Origin: an uncultured Prevotellaceae bacterium
Lineage (GTDB): Bacteria; Bacteroidota; Bacteroidia; Bacteroidales; Muribaculaceae
Assembly: GCA_900322135.1 (NCBI GenBank)
Contig: ONYP01000019.1
Coordinates: 1 to 48,626, forward strand
Reading direction: 5' to 3'
DNA: 48,626 bases
The translations under genes and the position numbers were made by a program. Under the pieces are notes generated by a model. It saw only the letters and a list, made by a program, of their open reading frames with translations, did no database searches and was not told where the DNA came from. The number at the start of each line of letters is the position of its first letter. Within the stretch, counting starts at the first letter, position 1. Of the stretch, positions 17,650-26,783 are shown one piece after another.

Positions 17650-19710
17650 TCATTTAGATTCTTCGTTGGTTTTGGGAGTCTCGTCCTTCTCCTTCAGGCC
17701 GAACTTGGGATCTACCTTAACAATCATCGCCACGATAATGGTGCATGCGCAGCAAATCATCGTCCAGATGAAAAAGTTCTGATAGCCCACGAGGTCCTCG
17801 AGCCAGCCGGCCATCATACCCATCATCATCGACAATGCCATGAAACCGGTGCAGATGGCGTAGTGGGCAGTCTTGTACGGGCCCTCACTGTAATAGATGA
17901 GGTAAAGCATATAGGCTGTGAAACCGAAGCCATAACCAAACTGCTCAATAAACACGCAGATGTTGATGGTCAGCAGGTTCTGGTCCTGGGTAAACGCCAG
18001 GTAGATGAACGTCAAGCAGGTCAGCGACATGCTCCACGCCATGGGCTGCAGCCAGTGCTTGAGGCCGCCCTTTGCCGCCACGATACCGCCAATGATGCCA
18101 CCGATGGTCAAGCCGATGATGCCGACGGTGCCGTAAACGATGCCTACCTCGCTGGTAGACAATGCCAAGCCGCCCTTATCCAGCGGGTCCACGAGGAACG
18201 GCATGATGATCTTGGTCAACTGGGCCTCGGGGAAGCGGTAGAAGAGCATGAACAGGATGGCTGCAACAGTCTGCCACACAGGGAACTTGGTGAAGAATGT
18301 CCTGAATGTGTCCAGGAAGCCCCTGACTATTTCGCTTGAAGTCTTCTTCTCCTGATTGGAATCGACAGCAGGCCTGGGCAGCGCCCAAGTGTGGTAAATT
18401 ACAACTATCAGGAAGAAGACCGACAACACAACGAACACAATGGCCCAAGCCATCGGAATGTTACCCGATGTGCCCAGGAACGAAGACGAAACATCTTTCT
18501 TGACTTTGTTGTCCACCGTGAAGTAGATATAGGCCAGTTTGTTCCAGTTGTTCTCGTTGAAGACGATGCGCGACTGCGAGGCCTTGATGTCGGTGCTGCC
18601 CTTGTCGTTAGCGAGGTTCAAGACATATTCCTTGCCTGCATCAGGTTTCTTGTTGAGGCGCACAGCCACGACAGCAAAGTTGTTGCTCTGATTGTTGGAC
18701 TTCACCTGCTTGAACTTGTCGGGGAATGTAGTGGCAATCCAGTTTTCAAAGAGGTTCTGCTCCTCGGCCTTCTTGGCGAGTTCCTCGGCTGTCGCGGCTA
18801 TGAGTTTAGCGTCGGAGGTATCACCGTAGTATACATAGCGGCCATTCTCCCAGACAGCGTTGACCAGCACGAATTTCTTTCCCTTGTATTCAAGGTCATC
18901 TTTCTCAGTAAAGGCAGGATCGGGGATGTAGAAGCCGTTGGCGATGTTCATTTTCTCGACCGAGTCGGCGATGGCCTTGGAATAGTCTGCAAAGTTCATC
19001 ACCGAGTCGCCCGACTGAATATCGGCGGGCGCCTTCACCGATGTCTTGATGTCGGCAGCACTGGTGACGAAGCAGATTTCCTTGCCCACCTGGTCACCAA
19101 CCAGGACATCGCTGGGGAGGACGGCCGAAACCGGCGCGCTGTTCACACCGGCATCAATGTTGATGCGGACAGGTTCAAGGCCCGAATTCATCTCGATCAC
19201 ACCTGCCAAGATGACAAGCAAGCCCTGCCCCACAACAGTAGCAATGCGGTAGAACGTGGAACGAATGCCCACAAACAGTGACTGCTCATGCTCGGTCAGC
19301 GCCAGCATATAGAAGCCGTCGGCAGCAATGTCGTGCGTTGCACTGGCAAAGCCCATCAGCATGAACACCGCAAACGTGAGTTGCACCCACCACGACGTCG
19401 GGATAGTGAATGCAATGCCCGCCAACGCAATAGCGACAATCCACTGCATGATGATGACCCACCAGCGCTTGGACTTGATAATGTCCACAAACGGGCTCCA
19501 GAAGGGCTTAATCACCCACGGCAGTCCCAACCATCCCGTGTAAAGGGCTATATCGGTGTTGGACATGCCCAGACGCTTGTACATGATTACTGTAATCGTC
19601 ATCACCGCCACATAGGGCAGTCCCTGGGCGAAATAAAGCGTCGGTATCCACGCCCATGGCGAGCGCTTTGTCGCTTTTTGTTCTTGACTGTCTTTCATCT
19701 TTATCTTCAT
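17650..19710 (-). CDS. ampG: AmpG-like muropeptide permease with large periplasmic insert
   Basis: A 686-residue major facilitator; AmpG relatives without insert are about 420-490. Residues 1-175 hold five helices with AmpG-like motifs (YFAQGLPY, GLPWVIKPFWSPFVD, SATHDIAADGFY). Residues about 176-415 are soluble, and by topology lie in the periplasm between helices 5 and 6. The second half of this insert (about 345-405, ending in SRIVFNENNWNKLAYIYFTV) looks like a Calx-beta/VCBS-type beta sandwich. Helices resume at IPMAWAIVFVVLSVFFLIVV and continue to about 660; the tail is charged. It should import disaccharide-peptide fragments. The upstream SpoIID-like gene ends only six bases before it. 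Confidence 0.8.
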   Translation of the reverse strand: MKIKMKDSQEQKATKRSPWAWIPTLYFAQGLPYVAVMTITVIMYKRLGMSNTDIALYTGWLGLPWVIKPFWSPFVDIIKSKRWWVIIMQWIVAIALAGIAFTIPTSWWVQLTFAVFMLMGFASATHDIAADGFYMLALTEHEQSLFVGIRSTFYRIATVVGQGLLVILAGVIEMNSGLEPVRINIDAGVNSAPVSAVLPSDVLVGDQVGKEICFVTSAADIKTSVKAPADIQSGDSVMNFADYSKAIADSVEKMNIANGFYIPDPAFTEKDDLEYKGKKFVLVNAVWENGRYVYYGDTSDAKLIAATAEELAKKAEEQNLFENWIATTFPDKFKQVKSNNQSNNFAVVAVRLNKKPDAGKEYVLNLANDKGSTDIKASQSRIVFNENNWNKLAYIYFTVDNKVKKDVSSSFLGTSGNIPMAWAIVFVVLSVFFLIVVIYHTWALPRPAVDSNQEKKTSSEIVRGFLDTFRTFFTKFPVWQTVAAILFMLFYRFPEAQLTKIIMPFLVDPLDKGGLALSTSEVGIVYGTVGIIGLTIGGIIGGIVAAKGGLKHWLQPMAWSMSLTCLTFIYLAFTQDQNLLTINICVFIEQFGYGFGFTAYMLYLIYYSEGPYKTAHYAICTGFMALSMMMGMMAGWLEDLVGYQNFFIWTMICCACTIIVAMIVKVDPKFGLKEKDETPKTNEESK

Positions 19711-19716
19711 TTTAGG

Positions 19717-21051
19717 TTAATATCGTTTCTCGATGCTGGCGCCCACGAAGTAGTGCAGCAGGATCTGCTTGTAGTCGTAACCCTTGGCACCCATCACGGC
19801 GGCACCAATCTGGCACAGGCCGACACCATGGCCCCACCCTGCCCCGCGCAGCACGAACTTGGCGGGATAGCCGTCGTCGCCCATGTCATGCTTCTCGACG
19901 ACGAAGGCCGAACTGTACAGGCACGAGGGCGACAGGGCGTAACGGATGGTCAGTTCCTTGCCGATAATGCGCTCACGCTTCTCGCCGACAATGCGCAGGC
20001 GGTAAAGCCTGCCGCTGGTGCCGCGTGCCACAGGCTGCAGGTCACGGATGCGGCCGTAGTCAGTGCCCGTGCGCTCCTTGATCAGCGCGGCAATTTCGTC
20101 CTGGGTATATTCCACCTTCCAGCGGTAAAAGTCCTTGGTCTCCTGGTCATAGTCATTGAGCACCTGGGAGAGGATTTCAGGGTCGGTGGTGTTGCAGAAG
20201 GCGCTGGGCGAGGACAGAATCCACTCGGCAGCGTTGTCCTCGCGGGTGAGGTCGGGGAAGTCCTCCTCGTTCTCGCCGTCGCGACGCGCCTCCAGATAGT
20301 CGTGGTGATGCGGTTCCCAGCAGTTCTCAAATTCTTCCATTACGCCGCCGCACGACTTGCTGAAGCGGGCGTCGCACAGCGCACCACCGTGCATCAGCAC
20401 CTGGCCCCATGTGGCACGGATGGCCTGTTCCACCTTCTCGGTCGAGGCGCGGGTGATGCCCTGATAGCGCTGGCAGTGGTCGTCGGCACACACATCGAAG
20501 TTCACATGGTCGTCGCGGTCCCACCACTTGACCAGTTCCTCGGGCGTATCCATCATTTCGCCCGGCGCATCGGGATTGCGCTCGGCGGGCTTGACGGTCT
20601 CCTCGGTGTGAATCTGCGCCAGCAGCCAACTGCGCGAGATGACGGCATGGGCCTTGAGCAGTTCGAGCGAGGCATGGGCGCTCATCTCGCTGGAGATGAC
20701 ACTCAGCAGGTAGTCTTCAACGCTCAGCACATTGACGGGAGTTAGTTTTCCGTCCTCGACGATGAGGTGCAACGCACCCTTGAAGGTCTGGTCCTCCTGG
20801 CGTTTCCAGTGGAAACTCACACCGATGGTCACCGCCTTCAATGTAAACGAGGCATTATCATTATCCACAGGTTCAAAGAGCAACTCGCCGTAGCGGTTGC
20901 CGCCCCACTCCACCATGCCGTCGACACAGCGGGCCGTCTGGTCACCGCTGCAGGTGCCGCCATTCACGCGGTAGTCACCATTGAGCACGAAGTCAATCGC
21001 AGGCTCATTCATGATGCCCACTCTCACTTGCGGTATCTGTTTCTCATCCAT
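19717..21051 (-). CDS. SpoIID/LytB domain protein without a signal peptide
   Basis: A 444-residue protein. The N-terminal quarter (VRVGIMNEPAIDFVLNGDY) and the middle (VEDYLLSVISSEMSAHASLE, LKAHAVISRSWLLAQI, residues about 130-170) are the SpoIID/LytB domain; the C-terminal signature is GAGWGHGVGLCQIGA (about 395-410). SpoIID is a lytic transglycosylase on glycan lacking stem peptides. No signal peptide is present and the reading frame upstream of the ATG hits a stop after ten codons, so it is predicted to be cytoplasmic, unlike SpoIID. The gene is six bases before ampG, which suggests action on imported fragments. Confidence 0.82.
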   Translation of the reverse strand: MDEKQIPQVRVGIMNEPAIDFVLNGDYRVNGGTCSGDQTARCVDGMVEWGGNRYGELLFEPVDNDNASFTLKAVTIGVSFHWKRQEDQTFKGALHLIVEDGKLTPVNVLSVEDYLLSVISSEMSAHASLELLKAHAVISRSWLLAQIHTEETVKPAERNPDAPGEMMDTPEELVKWWDRDDHVNFDVCADDHCQRYQGITRASTEKVEQAIRATWGQVLMHGGALCDARFSKSCGGVMEEFENCWEPHHHDYLEARRDGENEEDFPDLTREDNAAEWILSSPSAFCNTTDPEILSQVLNDYDQETKDFYRWKVEYTQDEIAALIKERTGTDYGRIRDLQPVARGTSGRLYRLRIVGEKRERIIGKELTIRYALSPSCLYSSAFVVEKHDMGDDGYPAKFVLRGAGWGHGVGLCQIGAAVMGAKGYDYKQILLHYFVGASIEKRY

Positions 21052-21107
21052 AATATTCTCATTTTTCCGGTTATTAGCACATCAAAAAGAGCCATCCTGA
21101 TTCTGCG

Positions 21108-22070
21108 TCAGATGGGTTGAAGGTTTTCCCAGTAGTGGGTGAAGCCGTTGAAAACGGGGGTCAACTCCTTGCGCGTCAAGCACAATTCGTCGTAGAGGGC
21201 CTGCACCATCCGTGGTGTGAGAGCGTCAAAGTCCTTTTGTTCGGGAACGGCCCACAAGCCGCCCATGTCGACCGAGGCCGGGCTGAGCAGCAGTTTGCCC
21301 TCTCCCTCGCCATAGCAGGCGGGACGGTGCTTGCGTCGGGGAAAGACAACCAGATGCCACAGGCGGTCGGTCACATCCCACCAGCACAGCACATTGACCA
21401 TTGGCTCCTCGGCACCGTCGGTTACCGGCAACTGGTCCAGCAACCGCAGGGCAAAACGCTCGGCGGCACGCTGGGTCGATGTCTCGATGGTGAACAGGCT
21501 GCGTCCCAACTGGTCTACATAGCCGATAAAGCCCTCGTCGCCATCGGCCAGCAATTGGGTCGTGGCGTGGGTAATCTCGTCACATAGCGGCATCTCACCC
21601 TTGGCACCGGCCTGGAAGTGCATGTGGTCGGGGGCCGAGGCACCGCAGCGCGGACCATTGTAGAACACGACGAACTCGGGCAGCGCCTTGGCCAGCAACA
21701 GCATGTCGCTTACCCTGTCGGCCAGCCGCTGCGGCACATGGTGCAGGTCGGCTATCGTGAGGTGACGGCTGAAAATGGGATACGGATTTACTTGAATCTT
21801 GTAGCGTTCGCCCCACAACACGGCTTTCTGCTTGACGGGCTGATGCTCGCTGCACAGGAAACACTGGCGGCGGGCAAGCGACCGGCGGTCAACGGCGGCA
21901 GCCGAGGAGCGCCGCCGCTCGGGATTGAACTGCAGCGTGACAGTGGACTCGCCCAGCGACAACGAGCGCGTGGCAACGCCTGCCAGCGCCGCATAATTGG
22001 CGCCAGCCATGTCCCAGTCTCGCAGTTGCTTGGCAATGAGCTTATTTATCACACTACTGTAATCCATCAC
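21108..22070 (-). CDS. DUF4922 protein, GalT/HIT-like nucleotidyl-transfer enzyme
   Basis: A 320-residue cytoplasmic protein. It has the GalT/HIT-superfamily triad H-x-H-x-Q at residues 149-153 (SAPDHMHFQAG), preceded by FVVFYNGPRCGA, a CxxC pair (Cys70, Cys73 in CFLC), and NPYPIFSRHLTI. This arrangement recalls the Ap4A phosphorylase and GDP-L-galactose phosphorylase (VTC2) branch, where the central histidine forms a nucleotidyl intermediate. The substrate cannot be read; the operon suggests a sugar-1-phosphate or nucleotide sugar linked to wall salvage. It lies between the two-domain glycosyltransferase and the SpoIID-like gene. Confidence 0.72.
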   Translation of the reverse strand: MMDYSSVINKLIAKQLRDWDMAGANYAALAGVATRSLSLGESTVTLQFNPERRRSSAAAVDRRSLARRQCFLCSEHQPVKQKAVLWGERYKIQVNPYPIFSRHLTIADLHHVPQRLADRVSDMLLLAKALPEFVVFYNGPRCGASAPDHMHFQAGAKGEMPLCDEITHATTQLLADGDEGFIGYVDQLGRSLFTIETSTQRAAERFALRLLDQLPVTDGAEEPMVNVLCWWDVTDRLWHLVVFPRRKHRPACYGEGEGKLLLSPASVDMGGLWAVPEQKDFDALTPRMVQALYDELCLTRKELTPVFNGFTHYWENLQPI

Positions 22071-22080
22071 CTCTCGTCAA

Positions 22081-22122
22081 CCTAGATTGTCTTGATAGTC
22101 TAGAAAGTCTAGAAAGTCTAGA
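22081..22122. repeat. TCTAGA 9-bp tandem array between the glycosyltransferase and DUF4922 genes
   Basis: Five units at 22081 (CCTAGA), 22090 (TCTTGA), 22099, 22108 and 22117 (TCTAGA), spaced exactly nine bases; the last three are identical TCTAGAAAG copies. The array lies 12 bases after the glycosyltransferase stop and 11 before the DUF4922 start. Confidence 0.75.
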
Positions 22123-22134
22123 AATATACTATTC

Positions 22135-23619
22135 TCACTTCTTGTTCATGGCGATGCGTGCCATCAACTCCCAGGTGCGGATGCGGTCCTTGTAAAGGTT
22201 GTTGCGGTTCATCTTCTCTACATCAAGCGAGGCATCGCTGTTGTCGTCCCAGCGGCGGCACAGGTAGACGGGCTCGTACACGCGACCAATCTGGTAGTTG
22301 CGCGAGATGTTCAGGCCCAGGGCATAGTCCTCACCGTAGCTGGTGTTGGGAATCTTCACATCGCGCAACACGGGGGTGTAGAAAGCACGCGGTGCGCCCA
22401 AGCCGTTGATGCGCAGGGCGTTGTTGCGGCCGTTCTCGGGGGTCCACTCCTTGTGGTCGATGATGCCGGGGGGAATGGGATTGAGATGGATGTCGGTCAT
22501 CTGATAGGTGCCCACCACCATGGCCACATTCTGCTCGTAGAAGGCGTTGACCATCGTCTGCAGGGTGTGCTCGTCCTTGTACATGTCATCACTGTCGAGC
22601 TGCACGATAAACTTGCCCACATTTTTGCGATGGGCAGCCAGGTTCCAGTAGCCGCCGATGCCCATGTCGTAGTAGTCAGCGATGATATGGACCAGGCGCG
22701 GGTCGTTATACTCGGCAATGGCCTCACGGGTGCCGTCGGTCGAGAAGTTGTCCACCACCATCAGGTTGAACTTGAAGTTGCACTCCTGCTTGAGCACCGA
22801 GTCGATGGCGTCGCGGATGGTGCGGATGCGGTTGCGTACGGGAATCATCACCGTTGCCTCGACCTCAAACTCGCCCTGGTTGAACTCGATGTGGCGGAAG
22901 TTGGGGACCTCCTTGCCGTCCTCGATGCGCGTGGGAGCCAAGTAGCCGCCCACCTCCTTGAGGTGCTCGGTGCAGGCCTGCTCCATCTCGATTTGGCGGC
23001 CGCGGTTGCGCGGGTCGACATAGTCAAAAATCTTCTCGCCGCTCTTGCGGGTGTCCAGTTCCACATCGCTGTAGAGGAACTCGTTGATGTGGGTGATGGC
23101 GGCAAACTGCGACAGCTTCAGGCGCAGGTCATACAGGCCTGCGAACTCATAGTTGACTTTCATCGCACCGGCGGCGCGCTTGAAGCACTGGCCGCAGAAG
23201 AACAGCACCGAGCCGAAGTCGAAGTCGTCCCTGAGGCTGCCCATCTGGTAATCGATGACGGGAGCCTTGTCGGCACCCTTTTCGGTCACATTGTAGTGGT
23301 CGGCATACAGCAGACCCGAGCGGGTATCGTCGCCCAGTTTCACAAAACGCTCCATCGAGAACGGACCCATCTTCAAGGTGTCATACTTGGTGTAGAGCAG
23401 CACATAGTCGGCATCGGCATGCGCGGCGATAGCGAGCATCGTGGCACTGTTGGTAAGACCCTTGACAGGCAACAGCTCACAGCCTTCTACAGCGGTAGCG
23501 CCATCCTCGGTGGACAGGAGATAGATTTTGTTGACCAGTTCCTGCTCCTTGAGGTTCTGGATGGTTTGCGCGGCCTGCTCGGCATTGGCAAACGGGATAA
23601 AGCAATTAATTCTTCCCAT
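22135..23619 (-). CDS. Two-domain family 2 glycosyltransferase
   Basis: A 494-residue cytoplasmic protein. Residues about 1-235 form a degenerate GT-A-like domain ([33 protein letters not shown]). Residues about 250-440 form a canonical GT2 domain ([32 protein letters not shown], metal site DSDDM near residue 343, and [12 protein letters not shown] as the acceptor-side acidic motif). Donor and acceptor are unknown. It is the second gene of the salvage operon, between the large amidase and the DUF4922 protein, which makes a wall-derived sugar a reasonable guess for its substrate. Confidence 0.82.
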   Translation of the reverse strand: MGRINCFIPFANAEQAAQTIQNLKEQELVNKIYLLSTEDGATAVEGCELLPVKGLTNSATMLAIAAHADADYVLLYTKYDTLKMGPFSMERFVKLGDDTRSGLLYADHYNVTEKGADKAPVIDYQMGSLRDDFDFGSVLFFCGQCFKRAAGAMKVNYEFAGLYDLRLKLSQFAAITHINEFLYSDVELDTRKSGEKIFDYVDPRNRGRQIEMEQACTEHLKEVGGYLAPTRIEDGKEVPNFRHIEFNQGEFEVEATVMIPVRNRIRTIRDAIDSVLKQECNFKFNLMVVDNFSTDGTREAIAEYNDPRLVHIIADYYDMGIGGYWNLAAHRKNVGKFIVQLDSDDMYKDEHTLQTMVNAFYEQNVAMVVGTYQMTDIHLNPIPPGIIDHKEWTPENGRNNALRINGLGAPRAFYTPVLRDVKIPNTSYGEDYALGLNISRNYQIGRVYEPVYLCRRWDDNSDASLDVEKMNRNNLYKDRIRTWELMARIAMNKK

Positions 23620-23666
23620 GATTGTCTTTGTTTTATGATTATTGATATTGTATTGTTCGGTTTTAT

Positions 23667-23699
23667 TCTAGATGTTCTAGAAGAACTAGATATTCTAGA
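23667..23699. repeat. TCTAGA 9-bp tandem array after the large amidase gene
   Basis: Units at 23667, 23676, 23685 (ACTAGA) and 23694, spaced nine bases, ending seven bases beyond the amidase stop codon and upstream of the glycosyltransferase leader. Confidence 0.75.
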
Positions 23700-23706
23700 T
23701 GGGACT

Positions 23707-26700
23707 TTATTTCAGGTAGTCCATGATGCGGGACATCAGGCTGGTGCGCTCCTGGACGGTAGTCACCGTCTCGAGGGGGAAGCCCATGACCACTGTGCGG
23801 TAGCCGCCGCGGTCGCTGGCGATGGCGGCGGGCAAGCCGTTCTCGCCGTAGCGCATCCATGTGAAGCCGCGGTCGTCGCTGGCGCGCACGGCGTCGGGCG
23901 ACTCAACGGCATACTGCCTGTCGTTCAACTTACTGACGAAAGTCCATGCACCAGGCGACGACAGACGGCTGTCGGGGCTGTCGACGCTGCAGACGGTGCC
24001 GTCGAGCGAGGCACGGCCGTGCAAGTGCTCATAACCGAGCACATTCTTCACAAAGTCCTGACCTACCTCGTCGTTGTTGCCGGCGGCATTGTCCCACAGG
24101 TCGCTACCCACATAGGCACCCGACAACAGCACGCTGCCGCCACCCTCGGTGAAACGGCGCAGCACGCTTTGCAGGCCCGGCGTGTAAATCTTGAAACGCG
24201 TGGGCATCAGGCCGCTACCGGTCTTGATTTCCTTTTGCTTGCCCAAGATGAGGTCCATCAGGCGGTAATCGCTGGCGTCATAGTTGGTCTCCAGTGCCTG
24301 CTGGCTGCACGACACGAAGGAGTAGCCGGCGTTCATCAACGCCTCGCCATGCACTGCCGGATAGTCGAATGTGTTACCTGCCACATTCATCGTCTCGTGG
24401 TCGCTGCGGCTGCTGCCGAAACCGGGGGAGTCGTCGTCCTTCCACGGGATGGAGCGGCGGAATTCGTACTGCGAACCCAAGTAGTTGATCTGCTGGATGT
24501 AGGGCACGCCGTGGTCCTTATTGTCGTCAAAGCCCGCACGCTCGGGACCGTCGAACCAGTCGGGGGCACTCACGCGGGTGAAGCCGTTAACCACAAGCAC
24601 ATCGCCCTGGCTGCCTGCCACCTCGCCCAGGCTCAAGGTCTCGCTGGGGAAGCTGCGGCCGCCGTCGTTGATGGCGATGATGCGGTAGGAATGTATCTTG
24701 TTGTCATTGATGCGTACGCTGTACTGGGGACCACGGGTAGTGGCAATCTCCCTGAAAGCACCATCGAGGCCCACGCGCTCACACACGATGTAGCCCGTGG
24801 CGTCGGCATTATCGCTCAACTCATCGTGGGTGGGATTCCAGGTGAGCAGGTAGTGTCCCTTGTCGGTCTTGCTGATGGCGAAAGTGTTGACGGGCAGTGG
24901 CTGCACGACATAGGAGCGGTGGTCGCGTTGGGCGATGAATTTGAGCATGCCCTTGTAGATGGCGCGGCTCACATCGAAGCGGAACATCGGGTCGAGGCCA
25001 TACTTCATGTCGGCGAAATTCTGGTGAGACAGCAACTCCATGAGCACGGCGGGCACCTCGGGCACGCGCGCCTCATAATAGCTCTTGTCCCACATGCCAC
25101 GACGCGTCCAGTTGGGTTCCCACTTGGCGCGGATGTCCTTGACAATCTCGGTGGAGAGCAGGTTGCAATAGCGGCGCGACAGTTCGCGAGGCGTGCCGTT
25201 GGCATACCTGCCGAACTTCTTGCCGCCACTGTTGGTGCAATAGATGAGCAGCGTGCCCACAATCGAATCGTTGGGCGTCTCGCCGGCATCGGTGTGCAGG
25301 CAGAACGACAGGTCGACAGGCACATTCAAGCCGCCACGGTCGGGCAGCACATCGCTGCCGCCTGCCAGGTAGTTGACCCACACGCCGCGGCTGCGGTAGT
25401 CGTCGGTATAGTCATTGATGCCGTGGGAGGTCGAGTAGACGCTATCGGGGAAGCCTGCCCACTGCAGGTAATAGCGCGACCCCAGGTGGAACCAGGGATG
25501 CTCACCGCTTCCCACATAGCTGTACTCGACGCCCTCCTTGCCCAGGTATTTCTCATTCTCCTGCTCGGCGGCGAGTCGGCGGTTCTCCTCGGTGGGCAGA
25601 GCCACGCGGCGGGCAATGTTGCCCTTGCCGCCACCCACCTTGATGGCATCGGCAGTGATGACGGCGTCCTTGTCCTCGCTCAGGTTAGACACCTGGACCA
25701 CAGCCTTGTTCATGCCCTTGGCCAAGGGAAAGGTGCCCAGATAGACCCACACGCCGCCAGCCATCGTCTGGTCAACGCGGAAACTGCGCTCACCGGCCAG
25801 GCTGTTGACGGTATAAGTAACATCGCGGGCACTGTTGGGCAACGACTTGTAGGAGATGTATACGGCAAACTCACCAGCCTCGGGCATCTCCACATCCCAA
25901 GAAGCGGTGGATACTTTCTTTTTGTCTTTCTCGGCCTTGACCATGCGGTATGTGCCCTCGGTAAAGGGATTCTCGAAGTCCTTGTATTGAGGGCGCAAGA
26001 AGGCAAATCCGCTTTGCTTGCCGGCTTCCCAGCGCTGCTTGCCGTTGTGCTCACTGTAGCCCTGCTGGGCCTCGCCGCCGTCATTATCGACCACAGCACC
26101 AAAGTTGTGGGTGTCGCGCTCACGGGCATTCCACACATAGGCACCGGCGTTCTCCAGCATCGGAATCAGGAACGGCAGCACATAGCTGTGGGTGTACATG
26201 TCCTCGACAGTCTGCATCAAGCGTGCACGCTGCCACTCCCAACGGTTGAGTTTGGGCTCGAAGTACCAGCCGTGACTGGGCCACATCGCGATGATGTTGC
26301 CGTCCAGACCGTGCTTGTAGTGGCGGTTGGCATCCATCTCGCTGATAAAGGCCTTGTGGCTGCGCTTGTAGGCCGGCTCATAGTCGGCAAAATACTTCTC
26401 GATGTCGTTGCCCACGATGGTGATGAGCACGGGGTTGTCGCGGTACTCGCGGCCCAGAGCGCCACGAATCTCGCTGCGCATCTGCTCGACTCCAGCCTGG
26501 GTGAACGGCACATCGCCGAAGTTCTCGCTCACATCCACCTTGACGGTGTCGTTCTCGACGGTCACCGAGCGCACCTTCAGGTCACCAACGCCCATGTGCT
26601 CGGGCAATTGGCCGGCAATCACACGCTGCACGCCATCCAGCTGCTCCTGGGTGAACGGCTGTTGGGCAGCGGTTACCTCTTGGGCCTGGACAGGACACGC

Positions 26701-26751
26701 CAATGCCAGGCAAGCGGCAACACTTAACAATACTTGACTTGTCTTCTTCAT
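23707..26751 (-). CDS. Exported Amidase_3 with inserted golvesin-like domain and Fn3
   Basis: A 1014-residue protein with a signal peptide (about residues 1-23). Its Amidase_3 zinc site is split: His160 in MWPSHGWYFE, His486 in CLHTDAG, and catalytic Glu572 in PAVLMELLSHQN. Between the first two ligands sits a golvesin/xanthan-lyase-like beta module (about 255-375, WDVEMPEAGEFAVYISYKSL, ending ITADAIKVGGG). An Fn3-like segment follows at about 620-720, then a C-terminal alpha/beta domain with a possible flavodoxin-like fold. It should cut the MurNAc-L-alanine bond. It is the first gene of the salvage operon. Databases may label this family xanthan lyase. Confidence 0.85.
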   Translation of the reverse strand: MKKTSQVLLSVAACLALACPVQAQEVTAAQQPFTQEQLDGVQRVIAGQLPEHMGVGDLKVRSVTVENDTVKVDVSENFGDVPFTQAGVEQMRSEIRGALGREYRDNPVLITIVGNDIEKYFADYEPAYKRSHKAFISEMDANRHYKHGLDGNIIAMWPSHGWYFEPKLNRWEWQRARLMQTVEDMYTHSYVLPFLIPMLENAGAYVWNARERDTHNFGAVVDNDGGEAQQGYSEHNGKQRWEAGKQSGFAFLRPQYKDFENPFTEGTYRMVKAEKDKKKVSTASWDVEMPEAGEFAVYISYKSLPNSARDVTYTVNSLAGERSFRVDQTMAGGVWVYLGTFPLAKGMNKAVVQVSNLSEDKDAVITADAIKVGGGKGNIARRVALPTEENRRLAAEQENEKYLGKEGVEYSYVGSGEHPWFHLGSRYYLQWAGFPDSVYSTSHGINDYTDDYRSRGVWVNYLAGGSDVLPDRGGLNVPVDLSFCLHTDAGETPNDSIVGTLLIYCTNSGGKKFGRYANGTPRELSRRYCNLLSTEIVKDIRAKWEPNWTRRGMWDKSYYEARVPEVPAVLMELLSHQNFADMKYGLDPMFRFDVSRAIYKGMLKFIAQRDHRSYVVQPLPVNTFAISKTDKGHYLLTWNPTHDELSDNADATGYIVCERVGLDGAFREIATTRGPQYSVRINDNKIHSYRIIAINDGGRSFPSETLSLGEVAGSQGDVLVVNGFTRVSAPDWFDGPERAGFDDNKDHGVPYIQQINYLGSQYEFRRSIPWKDDDSPGFGSSRSDHETMNVAGNTFDYPAVHGEALMNAGYSFVSCSQQALETNYDASDYRLMDLILGKQKEIKTGSGLMPTRFKIYTPGLQSVLRRFTEGGGSVLLSGAYVGSDLWDNAAGNNDEVGQDFVKNVLGYEHLHGRASLDGTVCSVDSPDSRLSSPGAWTFVSKLNDRQYAVESPDAVRASDDRGFTWMRYGENGLPAAIASDRGGYRTVVMGFPLETVTTVQERTSLMSRIMDYLK

Positions 26752-26783
26752 GTCTTGGTTATTCTCGTTATTTTCTTATGCAA

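Noticed and set aside
22453-26727. A 1424-codon open frame on the plus strand, the longest in the window
   Set aside because: It is antisense to the glycosyltransferase and the large amidase, crosses their spacer and the TCTAGA array, and translates to a Val/His/Leu-rich composition typical of GC-rich shadow frames with no recognisable domain.
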